DNA of 5,068 bases from an uncultured Eubacteriales bacterium (GTDB lineage Bacteria; Bacillota; Clostridia; Christensenellales; QAND01). The notes below the pieces were generated by a model. That model was not told the DNA's origin. It saw only the letters and a list, made by a program, of their open reading frames with translations, and did not search any database. The number at the start of each line of letters is the position of its first letter. The stretch's first letter is position 1. The translations under genes and the position numbers were made by a program. This document shows positions 1-5,068 of this stretch, piece after piece. The DNA lies in NCBI GenBank assembly GCA_900546685.1, contig UREB01000133.1, positions 1 to 5,068 on the forward strand, given 5' to 3'.

Positions 1-1
1 A

Positions 2-889
2 ATTTTTCTGCTATTTCAGCGCGTGCTGCATTCCAACAGCGTAGATCCTACGCAGCTGCCCAACACATCACCGGTGGCCTCTGCCCCGCTAGACGGAACC
101 ACGCCTTCCAACGGCGGTACAACCACCAGCGCCGGGCCATTTGCCAGCAAATTCCCGGATAAGTTTACCACCGGCGAAGTAGAAAAAACCGACACGACCT
201 ACAAGAGCCAGCATTTAAATATCACCATCACACAGGGACAGCGTGGCGATGCTATTTACTATTTGGCGGATATTTATGTCAGCGATATCAAATATTTGAA
301 AACGGCCTTTGCTGGAGGCAAATATGGCGGCGGCACGGCTTCCATTGCGGATACGCTGGCAGAAAACAACGGGATATTGGGCATAAACGGCGATTATTAC
401 AGCGCACGCAACGACGGAATCGTCATTCGCAACGGCGAATTGTACCGTGAAAAGGTATTTGCCGATGTGTTGATCATGAACAACGACGGCTCCATGGCTA
501 CCTACACGGCTGATGCGTTTGACATTGATACCGTCAAGCAAAATGGTGCCTGGCAAGGCTGGTCCTTCGGGCCGATGCTGTTGCAAAACGGGCAACCTAT
601 GACGGAATTTAACAGCAATGTGGTGCGTGCCAATCCGCGTACCGCCATCGGATACTATGAGCCAGGGCATTACTGTTTCATCGTAGTCGACGGCCGGCAG
701 CCCGGATATTCCGAAGGGCTTGCCATGGCAGACTTATCACAGCTGATGTATGATCTTGGTTGTAAAGTGGCCTATAACTTTGACGGCGGCCAAACCTCCA
801 TGATGGTGTTTGACGGCAAGGTTGTCAACAAACCCTATAAGGATGGGCGCAGCTGCAGCGATATCGTCTATGTGGGCGAAGGAGAGTGA
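2..889 (+). CDS. Phosphodiester glycosidase family protein (NAGPA domain), 5'-partial
   Basis: This is the C-terminal part of a NAGPA-domain protein, the family of the mammalian uncovering enzyme that removes N-acetylglucosamine from a phosphodiester; bacterial members are thought to act on extracellular or cell-wall glycans, substrate unknown. The frame is open to the left edge. A GTG at 23 could be read as a start, but it lacks a clear ribosome binding site and the residues before it (IFLLFQR) look like the end of a membrane anchor, so the true start is probably outside the window. Numbering from the GTG, residues 10-50 form a low-complexity Ser/Thr/Pro/Gly linker. The domain follows with NGDYY (122-126), FGP (182-184), NPRTAIG (204-210), VVDGR (221-225) and NFDGGQTS (252-259), all family hallmarks. 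The C-terminus looks complete (SDIVYVGEGE). Expected location is the outer face of the membrane. The family is clear; the biological substrate is not. Confidence 0.9.
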   Translation: MFLLFQRVLHSNSVDPTQLPNTSPVASAPLDGTTPSNGGTTTSAGPFASKFPDKFTTGEVEKTDTTYKSQHLNITITQGQRGDAIYYLADIYVSDIKYLKTAFAGGKYGGGTASIADTLAENNGILGINGDYYSARNDGIVIRNGELYREKVFADVLIMNNDGSMATYTADAFDIDTVKQNGAWQGWSFGPMLLQNGQPMTEFNSNVVRANPRTAIGYYEPGHYCFIVVDGRQPGYSEGLAMADLSQLMYDLGCKVAYNFDGGQTSMMVFDGKVVNKPYKDGRSCSDIVYVGEGE

Positions 890-895
890 TCGCAG

Positions 896-1120
896 ATGTT
901 AAAACGAGTCTTGCCGCATGTGAGTATCGTGTGTTCTTTGATGCTCTTGGTGCTGTATATCATCAATCTTTTCAACGATGCCATGGGTTTTTTGCGCGGG
1001 CCTGAATTTGAATTTCTGCTTTTGATCGCCATTTTTTCTGCTTTTTTTACCGGCGTATATCTGGTACGGGAAAATTGGATTAACGAGCGGCGAAAAAACA
1101 GAGATCCCACCCGCCGATAA
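896..1120 (+). CDS. Small two-helix membrane protein of unknown function
   Basis: I do not recognise this 74-residue protein. It has two hydrophobic segments, about residues 6-25 and 38-57, joined by a short loop with charged residues (ND, RGPEFE). Lys3/Arg4 at the start and a very basic tail (ERRKNRDPTRR) suggest that both ends face the cytoplasm. The ATG at 896 lies six bases after the glycosidase stop, and the SD-like AAGGAG at 879-884 is inside the end of that gene, with a rather long 11-base gap to the ATG. A terminator follows at once, so the two genes probably form the end of one operon. Coding is supported by the spacing, the coherent membrane topology and the terminator placement. 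A role helping or anchoring the glycosidase is only a guess from context. Confidence 0.75.
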   Translation: MLKRVLPHVSIVCSLMLLVLYIINLFNDAMGFLRGPEFEFLLLIAIFSAFFTGVYLVRENWINERRKNRDPTRR

Positions 1121-1134
1121 GCGTTGATTTGCCG

Positions 1135-1167
1135 GCGCTCCCTGCTTTAAGGGGGCGCTTTTGTTTT
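1135..1167 (+). terminator. Intrinsic terminator after the glycosidase unit
   Basis: A 9-bp stem pairs 1135-1143 (GCGCTCCCT) with 1150-1158 (AGGGGGCGC), including one G-U pair, around a six-base loop (GCTTTA). The run TTTTGTTTT (1159-1167) follows directly. It starts 15 bases after the stop of the small membrane protein, and it separates that unit from the folT promoter just downstream. Confidence 0.88.
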
Positions 1168-1172
1168 GCCCA

Positions 1173-1201
1173 TTGCATCATACTACATTTTTCTTTATAA
1201 T
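1173..1201 (+). promoter_or_regulatory. Sigma-A-type promoter of the folT leader
   Basis: A perfect -10 box TATAAT lies at 1196-1201. A partial -35 box TTGCAT at 1173-1178 precedes it with the ideal 17-base spacer. The predicted transcript start is about 1208-1210, one to three bases before the riboswitch P1 stem, which supports the call. It sits immediately after the terminator of the upstream unit. The -35 is weak (three of six consensus bases by simple alignment). Confidence 0.75.
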
Positions 1202-1210
1202 AAGGGTACG

Positions 1211-1308
1211 AGCAGAGTAGGAATTTGTGCGTTAAGTGCCGCCTGGACGGGGAGTTGTCAGGCGGACGAAAAGGCAATCTTGCGGTACAAATTTCGCATC
1301 CCGCTGCT
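1211..1308 (+). promoter_or_regulatory. Tetrahydrofolate (THF) riboswitch aptamer
   Basis: This RNA element binds reduced folates and usually represses folate transport or synthesis genes. All the expected parts are visible in order. P1 is AGCAG (1211-1215) with CTGCT (1304-1308), followed by AGTAG (1216-1220). P2 is about 1221-1228 with 1287-1294. The conserved junction GCGTTAAGTG is at 1229-1238. P3 is a perfect 7-bp CCGCCTG/CAGGCGG (1239-1245 and 1259-1265) with a G-rich loop. ACGAA is at 1266-1270, a short P4 (AAG/CTT) at 1271-1281, GCGGT at 1282-1286 and GCATCCCGCT at 1296-1305. Loop bases GGGA (1250-1253) can pair with TCCC (1299-1302) as the class pseudoknot. It lies between a good promoter and folT, a known target of this class, so identity is nearly certain. 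Confidence 0.95.
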
Positions 1309-1386
1309 ACAACGTAGAGGTTCTCCTTCTTGCTGTAGCATATTTTGCTGGCAATTCGGCCGCATGGCCAAAAGAAAGGAGGAGAA
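1305..1386 (+). promoter_or_regulatory. Putative expression platform of the THF riboswitch (anti-SD switch)
   Basis: TGCTACA (1305-1311) is perfectly complementary to TGTAGCA (1334-1340), but four of its bases are also the 3' strand of riboswitch P1, so the two helices exclude each other. TTCTCCT (1321-1327), in the loop of that hairpin, is perfectly complementary to AGGAGAA (1380-1386), which overlaps the folT ribosome binding site. A consistent model is that bound folate holds P1, the 1305-1340 hairpin cannot form, and the freed anti-SD covers the ribosome site. Without folate the hairpin confines the anti-SD and translation proceeds. The pairings are seen in the sequence; the switching order is inferred. 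A second small hairpin (GGCC 1358-1361 with 1366-1369) lies between the two halves. Confidence 0.5.
1377..1382 (+). promoter_or_regulatory. folT ribosome binding site
   Basis: AGGAGG, 8 bases before the ATG at 1391, within the purine run AAAGGAGGAGAA (1375-1386 region). It decides the folT start, and it is the likely regulated element because TTCTCCTT at 1321-1328 can pair across or next to it. Confidence 0.85.
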
Positions 1387-1390
1387 TGCT

Positions 1391-1912
1391 ATGAACAAAT
1401 CCAAATCACCGCTGTTTACCACCCATAGCATTGCGCTGATGGGTCTTTTATTGGCAGCAGAGATCGTCTTGTCCCGGTTTTGCTCTATTGCAACCTGGAA
1501 TATCAAGATCGGTTTTACCTTTATCCCTCTGGTCTTGTCCGCCGGCCTCTTTGGGCCGATCGGCGCTGGGGTATTGGCAGCGCTGGCGGACTTTTTGGGC
1601 GCTATCTTATTCCCCATTGGCCCCTACTTCCCCGGCTTTACCTTTACCCAGTTCTGCGTAGGCGTTGTGTTTGGTCTGCTGCTGCAAAAAAAACAGAGCA
1701 TGGGACATATCGTCGGCGCAGTTTTGCTCACACAGATATTGAGCAGTCTGCTGTTGGATTCGTATTGGATCTCCGTGCTTTACGGTAGCCCCTATTTGGT
1801 GCTCCTGGGCACGCGTGCGATCCAATGCGCCGTGATGAGCGCATTGGAGATCGTCGTAATTCCAATTCTCTTAAAGCAGCTAGTGCCCCGCATGAAAGCC
1901 ATCATGGCATAA
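1391..1912 (+). CDS. folT: Folate ECF transporter S-component FolT
   Basis: This is the substrate-binding membrane subunit of an energy-coupling-factor transporter. It captures folates outside the cell and moves them in together with the shared EcfA-EcfA'-EcfT module, which is not encoded in this window. The 173-residue length and very hydrophobic, roughly six-helix layout fit the family. Typical FolT stretches are visible: AAEIVLSRF (22-30), KIGFTFIPL (39-47), FGPIGAGVLAALADFLGA (53-70), FPIGPYFPGFT (73-83) and, later, ISVLYGSPYL. The ATG at 1391 is chosen because the strong AGGAGG (1377-1382) sits 8 bases upstream. The same frame stays open back to about 1166, but that part is promoter and riboswitch. 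Expression is expected to fall when THF is plentiful. folC follows after 62 bases, which supports folate as the substrate. Confidence 0.95.
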   Translation: MNKSKSPLFTTHSIALMGLLLAAEIVLSRFCSIATWNIKIGFTFIPLVLSAGLFGPIGAGVLAALADFLGAILFPIGPYFPGFTFTQFCVGVVFGLLLQKKQSMGHIVGAVLLTQILSSLLLDSYWISVLYGSPYLVLLGTRAIQCAVMSALEIVVIPILLKQLVPRMKAIMA

Positions 1913-1918
1913 TTTTAT

Positions 1919-1949
1919 GGAAAAGGCAGGCATTTCGTCTGCCTTTTCC
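1919..1949 (+). terminator. Hairpin between folT and folC, possible weak terminator or attenuator
   Basis: A perfect 11-bp inverted repeat, GGAAAAGGCAG (1919-1929) with CTGCCTTTTCC (1939-1949), spans a nine-base loop and begins six bases after the folT stop. The run of four T is inside the 3' arm and is followed by CCC, so as a terminator it would rely on the inner GGCAG/CTGCC stem and a short U-tract. Strong termination is doubtful. Partial read-through into folC, or a role in mRNA processing or stability, is as likely. No convincing separate folC promoter is seen in the gap. Confidence 0.55.
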
Positions 1950-1974
1950 CATCCAAAAGGCGGTATCGTTTTCT

Positions 1975-3285
1975 ATGTTTTCCAACTATTCACAGGCGCT
2001 TTGCTTTATGCAGAGCACAGCGCATCTTGGCAGTGTGCCCGGCCTTGCGCGGCTGCAAGCGCTGCTGTCTCGGCTGGGGCACCCGGAGCGCCAAAACCGG
2101 TACATTCATGTGGCGGGTACCAACGGGAAGGGATCTGTCTGCGCCATGACGGCGTCTATCTTGCAGGCAGCCGGATACCGGGTCGGTTTATTTACTTCTC
2201 CTTTCCTCCGTGATGTAAGGGAACAGATCCAATGCAATGGCGAAATGATCTCTCCTTCCTCCTATATGCATCTAGCTTCCCGCATCGCGGCGCTCGGCTT
2301 GCCGGCAGAGTCCCTGCCAACGGAATTTGAGCTGACAACTGCATTGGCTTTTTTATACTTTGCAGAGCAGAAATGTGATGTTGTTGTCTTGGAAACAGGC
2401 TTGGGGGGCGCGGAGGACGCCACCAATGTCATTCCTGCGCCGCTGGTAGCTACCATCACACGCATTGGCCTGGATCACATGCAGTTTTTAGGGAGCTCGC
2501 TGGCCGATATTGCAGCGCACAAAGCAGGCATCCTGAAAAAAGGCTGCCAGGCAGTGTGCTATCCGCAGGCGTCGGAGGCGCAGCAAGTGATAGACGATGT
2601 ATGCAAACAGCGCCAAATCCCCTGTGTATTTCCCAATTTTTCCGAGCTCGAAGTCCATAGCAAGGGGCTTGATGGGCAATGGTTTATGTATAAAGGGCAA
2701 GGGCCTTATGCGCTTTCCCTACTAGGGCCCCATCAATGTAAAAACGCGGCCATAGCACTGGAAATCATCCGCTGCCTGCGCCGCCAGGGTTTTGTGATTC
2801 CTGAAGCTGCGCTTACGCAAGGGCTGTGCCAGGTCCAATGGCCGGCCAGGCTGGAGGTACTCTGTAGCGACCCTCTCTTCTTATTGGATGGCGGGCACAA
2901 TCTGCAATGCATCCAGGCTGTCTGCCAAGCGCTTGATGCGCTGCTGCAAGGGCAGAAAATCATCTGCTTATTTGGTGTGATGCGGGATAAGGAATACCCC
3001 ACTATGCTACAAGCGCTGGCACCTTATGTCTGTGCTTTTGTCGGCGTACAGCCCTCCAACGCCCGTGCTTTGCCTCTGGAAGCGCTGGGACGGGCGTTGG
3101 CAAAGACGGGGATTCCCTATACGCTCTGCGATTCTATCCAAGCAGGCGTACATACGGCATTGTCGCTATCAGAAACACAAAAAGCCCCTATATGCGCCTT
3201 GGGGTCTCTATATATGGCAGGAGACATTCGCCAAATAATATACGAGGAGAAAGAACATGCAAATTCTAAAGACGCTTCCCTATGA
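1975..3285 (+). CDS. folC: Folylpolyglutamate synthase / dihydrofolate synthase FolC
   Basis: FolC is a cytoplasmic Mur-ligase-type enzyme that uses ATP to add glutamate to folates; many bacterial forms also make dihydrofolate from dihydropteroate. Its 436 residues match the family's usual 420-440. Visible motifs are HVAGTNGKGS (45-54, the ATP P-loop), LFTSPFL (72-78), NGEMIS (88-93), ETGLGGAEDATN (140-151), GLDH (165-168), KAGI (183-186), LLGPHQCKNA, WPARLEVL, LLDGGHN (303-309), FGVMRDK and GSLYMAGDIRQ. Ser75, Glu140 and His168 occupy the places of the usual Mg-ATP ligands. ATG 1975 is the start: it gives the normal N-terminus, it has AAAAGGCGG (1955-1963) upstream, and the frame holds no other ATG between it and 1825, inside folT. 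Next to folT it would trap imported folate. Sequence alone does not show whether it has both activities. Confidence 0.96.
   Translation: MFSNYSQALCFMQSTAHLGSVPGLARLQALLSRLGHPERQNRYIHVAGTNGKGSVCAMTASILQAAGYRVGLFTSPFLRDVREQIQCNGEMISPSSYMHLASRIAALGLPAESLPTEFELTTALAFLYFAEQKCDVVVLETGLGGAEDATNVIPAPLVATITRIGLDHMQFLGSSLADIAAHKAGILKKGCQAVCYPQASEAQQVIDDVCKQRQIPCVFPNFSELEVHSKGLDGQWFMYKGQGPYALSLLGPHQCKNAAIALEIIRCLRRQGFVIPEAALTQGLCQVQWPARLEVLCSDPLFLLDGGHNLQCIQAVCQALDALLQGQKIICLFGVMRDKEYPTMLQALAPYVCAFVGVQPSNARALPLEALGRALAKTGIPYTLCDSIQAGVHTALSLSETQKAPICALGSLYMAGDIRQIIYEEKEHANSKDASL
3244..3250 (+). promoter_or_regulatory. Ribosome binding site of the ACT-domain gene, inside folC
   Basis: GAGGAGA six bases before the ATG at 3257. 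The site and the start codon are both within the last codons of folC, so ribosomes finishing folC pass directly over them, which suggests translational coupling. The site fixes the start of the downstream gene. Confidence 0.8.
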
Positions 3286-3625
3286 ATTTTCCGTTTGTCA
3301 ACTGGATAGCACTACATCTGTCAATTTTGGATCCGAATACTGCTTCTTTGCAAGGACGGCGGAAGAAATTTCTTTGGTCTGCCCTACGCACCAGGTGCCA
3401 GCGCACACGCTACACCGAGAGGATGGCTGGCGGGGGCTGTATATCGACGGTATCTTAGATTTTTCCCTGATCGGTATCTTATCCAAACTCAGTGCGGTAT
3501 TGGCTGCTTCCCAGGTCGGAATCTTCGCTGTATCCACTTACAATACAGACTATATTTTTGTTAAAAAGGATCAGTATTCACAGGCTGTCCAAGCGCTGCG
3601 CCAAGCAGGCTATGCTGTAGAATGA
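3257..3625 (+). CDS. ACT domain-containing protein (ACT_7 / CASTOR-like family)
   Basis: This 122-residue soluble protein belongs to a widespread bacterial family of small ACT proteins with two ACT-like halves, related to the CASTOR-type amino-acid sensors. Recognisable stretches are FSVCQLD (11-17), EYCFFARTAEEISLVCP (27-43), REDGWRGLYIDGILDFSLIGIL (54-75, quoted in parts: EDGWRG and LDFSLIGIL), GIFAVSTYNTDYIFVKK (88-104) and a closing helix ending QAGYAVE. Length and N-terminus match the family. ACT domains generally bind small ligands such as amino acids, but the ligand here is unknown and no enzyme domain is attached. The gene starts 29 bases before the folC stop in another frame and is followed by a terminator, so it is the last gene of the folate unit. 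A link to folate or one-carbon metabolism is inferred from this arrangement only. Confidence 0.9.
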   Translation: MQILKTLPYEFSVCQLDSTTSVNFGSEYCFFARTAEEISLVCPTHQVPAHTLHREDGWRGLYIDGILDFSLIGILSKLSAVLAASQVGIFAVSTYNTDYIFVKKDQYSQAVQALRQAGYAVE

Positions 3626-3642
3626 ACCACCTTTAGTAAAAA

Positions 3643-3675
3643 GAAAAGGGCGCTAGTATAAACAGCGTCCTTTTT
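3643..3675. terminator. Two-way intrinsic terminator between convergent genes
   Basis: AAAAGGGCGCT (3644-3654) pairs with AGCGTCCTTTT (3664-3674), with one G-U pair and a nine-base loop; a further G-U pair can form at 3643/3675. On the plus strand the T-run 3671-3675 closes the folC-ACT unit. On the minus strand the A-rich left arm becomes a T-run for mutS2, whose stop lies just three bases beyond. One hairpin can therefore serve both transcripts. Confidence 0.85.
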
Positions 3676-3677
3676 CT

Positions 3678-5068
3678 CTATTTAAGTTCTACCACCGTCA
3701 CGCCGGCGTCGCCTTCTCCATAGGCGCCCATACGCATGGATTTAACGTGCGGGTGATGGCGCAAGTGCTCTTGCACCCCAGCCCGCAGCGCCCCCGTTCC
3801 CTTTCCATGGATGATGGTGGTCTGCGTTCTCCCGGACAAAATGGCATCGTCTAGATGCAGGTCTATGACCATCACTGCCTCGTCTACCGTCATGCCGCGC
3901 ACATCAATCTCTAGCGGCGCGGTACGCTCGCCGCGGCGCACCACTGCTTTGGGTGCTTGCTTTTTCTGTTGCTGGCGCACACGTAAGCTTTCCAGCGGTA
4001 CCTTCATCTTGATGACGCCTGCCTGGATCAGCACTTCTCCCTTTTTGTTGGCAGGCTCCAATACCGTAGCATTGGCATCCAGCGTGGAGGCATAGACGCT
4101 TTCTCCGCGCTGTACCCGTTTGGGGATGCTGCCCGGCGCCTGCGGCGCTTCCCGTTTTTTCTCCTGTATCTCCGGCAGGCTACGCAGCTGTTCTCTGGCG
4201 CTTTGCAACAGCTTTTCTCGTTCCGCACTATTCTCTGCCTTGGCAGCCTGCTTGGCGGTTTCTATCGCCTCGTTGGCCTGTTCTCGCGCTGTTTCCAAAG
4301 TACGGCGCGCCTTTTCAAGCGTTTCCTCTGCGCGCTTTTGCAGCTTTTGTGCCTGGGCTTTTTGCTGTGCAAGCTCACGATCAAACGCTTCCCTCTGGCT
4401 TTGCAGGTCATAGGTCAACTGTTCACGCGACTGCTCTGCCTGTTTTCTAAGCTGCTCCGCTTCGGCCAAGGCGCGCTCAAAGGCAGCCGCCTCGCTATCC
4501 ATCTGGTCTTTTGCACGCTGTATTACCCGCTCTGGCATGCCAAGGCGGCTGGAAATGGCAAAGGCATTGGAGCTCCCTGCATAACCAATCATGAGCTTGT
4601 AGGTAGGCCTGAGCGATTCCACATCGAATTCCATTCCTGCATTCAAAAACCCAGGATGGCTCATAGCATAGCTTTTTAGTTCGCTGTAATGCGTGGTGCA
4701 AGCTACCACTGCACCCTTTTCCACCATCGTTTCCAAAATAGCGATCGCCAAGGCCGCGCCCTCTACTGGGTCTGTGCCGGCCCCCAGCTCATCCAGCAGC
4801 ACCAGTACGCCGGGCCGGGCCTTTTTTAGAATGAATACGATATTGACCATATGCGAAGAAAAGGTAGAGAGCGACTGCTCAATGCTCTGCTCATCCCCGA
4901 TATCTGCAAAAACAGCACGATAAACCGGCATCTCCGCCTTTTCGCACGGCAAAAACAGCCCGCTTTGCGCCAAAAGCACAAATAGGCCGGCGGTTTTCAG
5001 CGTTACCGTCTTACCGCCTGTGTTGGGGCCTGTTACGAGCAGGGCTCTAAGATCGCCGCCCACTGTAT
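3678..5068 (-). CDS. mutS2: MutS2 ATPase with Smr domain, 5'-partial
   Basis: About the C-terminal 460 residues of MutS2 (family length near 780-790) are present; the start is beyond the right edge. The GTG at 5063 is an internal valine, because it falls just ahead of the Walker A loop and the frame is still open upstream. Counting from it: Walker A GPNTGGKT (12-19), DIGDEQSIEQSLSTFSSHM (54-72), Walker B LVLLDE (87-92) with LGAGTDP, then TTHYSELKSYA. A long Gln/Glu/Lys/Arg/Ala-rich coiled coil (about 180-305), a KOW-like beta region (about 315-365) and the Smr domain follow (DVRG 387-390, HGKGTG 419-424, ending VTVVELK). MutS2 was linked to suppression of recombination and, in Bacillus subtilis, to splitting collided ribosomes; the Smr domain is nuclease-like. 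All visible key motifs are intact. It converges on the folate unit and is probably unrelated to it. Confidence 0.96.
   Translation of the reverse strand, partial: TVGGDLRALLVTGPNTGGKTVTLKTAGLFVLLAQSGLFLPCEKAEMPVYRAVFADIGDEQSIEQSLSTFSSHMVNIVFILKKARPGVLVLLDELGAGTDPVEGAALAIAILETMVEKGAVVACTTHYSELKSYAMSHPGFLNAGMEFDVESLRPTYKLMIGYAGSSNAFAISSRLGMPERVIQRAKDQMDSEAAAFERALAEAEQLRKQAEQSREQLTYDLQSQREAFDRELAQQKAQAQKLQKRAEETLEKARRTLETAREQANEAIETAKQAAKAENSAEREKLLQSAREQLRSLPEIQEKKREAPQAPGSIPKRVQRGESVYASTLDANATVLEPANKKGEVLIQAGVIKMKVPLESLRVRQQQKKQAPKAVVRRGERTAPLEIDVRGMTVDEAVMVIDLHLDDAILSGRTQTTIIHGKGTGALRAGVQEHLRHHPHVKSMRMGAYGEGDAGVTVVELK

Noticed and set aside
215..670. 151-residue open frame on the minus strand
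   Set aside because: It is antisense to the conserved NAGPA domain and shows no recognisable motif; treated as a shadow frame.
1305..1347. Hairpin 1305-1311/1334-1340 followed by TATTTTG as an intrinsic terminator
   Set aside because: The loop is 22 bases, the stem is AU-rich and the T-run short. Because it competes with P1, folate binding would relieve termination, the opposite of the usual direction for this class. I favour a translational role.
1358..1369. Small GGCC-GCAT-GGCC palindromic hairpin before the folT ribosome site
   Set aside because: Only 4 bp with a four-base loop, and not next to a T-run. It may be part of the leader fold but does not support a separate feature.
1166..1390. 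In-frame open extension upstream of folT
   Set aside because: This stretch holds the promoter and the full THF riboswitch, the translated extension has no family similarity, and AGGAGG lies 8 bases before the ATG at 1391.
1825..1974. In-frame extension of folC into the end of folT
   Set aside because: It would overlap folT by 88 bases and translate through the intergenic hairpin. The FolC family N-terminus begins at the ATG at 1975.
2041..3610. Recurring CAAGCGCTG-like words in folC and the ACT gene
   Set aside because: They are in-frame Gln-Ala-Leu codons or near variants reflecting codon preference, with irregular spacing; not a repeat element.
4203..4679. 158-residue open frame on the plus strand inside mutS2
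   Set aside because: It is antisense to the coiled coil and ATPase region of an intact mutS2; its Leu/Phe/Cys-rich translation is what the opposite strand of Gln/Lys/Glu codons gives, and it has no good ribosome site.

Overview
The window looks like a stretch of core chromosome from a low-to-mid GC Bacillota bacterium, most likely a member of Clostridia. This rests on an ECF-type folate S-component (FolT) behind a tetrahydrofolate (THF) riboswitch, a class found mainly in Clostridia and some Lactobacillales. Strong AGGAGG-type ribosome binding sites, a MutS2 with a C-terminal Smr domain, and a clostridial-type phosphodiester glycosidase point the same way. No species can be named from the sequence alone. 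I see no mobile element, CRISPR array, tRNA or rRNA.

Layout. (1) Positions 2-889 (+) encode the C-terminal part of a membrane-anchored NAGPA-type phosphodiester glycosidase whose start lies left of the window. Six bases later comes a 74-residue protein with two membrane helices (896-1120), and a good intrinsic terminator closes this unit (1135-1167). (2) A sigma-A-like promoter (1173-1201) then drives a folate-sensing leader, the THF riboswitch at 1211-1308. Next is an expression platform holding a candidate anti-Shine-Dalgarno element (1305-1386), and then folT (1391-1912). A hairpin separates folT from folC (1975-3285), and folC overlaps an ACT-domain gene by 29 bases (3257-3625). (3) A two-way terminator (3643-3675) lies between this unit and the convergent, right-truncated mutS2 gene on the minus strand (3678-5068).

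How the genes fit together. The middle unit reads as a folate acquisition and retention module. FolT, with an ECF energising module encoded elsewhere, imports folates. FolC adds glutamates that trap folates in the cell and make them good cofactors. The riboswitch is placed to reduce folT expression, and possibly folC by read-through, when reduced folates are plentiful. The ACT protein is translationally linked to folC by the overlap, but its ligand is unknown.

I do not see a wholly new system here. The points most worth a second look are the proposed riboswitch expression platform, the variant pseudoknot in the aptamer, the folC/ACT gene overlap, and the uncharacterised two-helix protein paired with the glycosidase.
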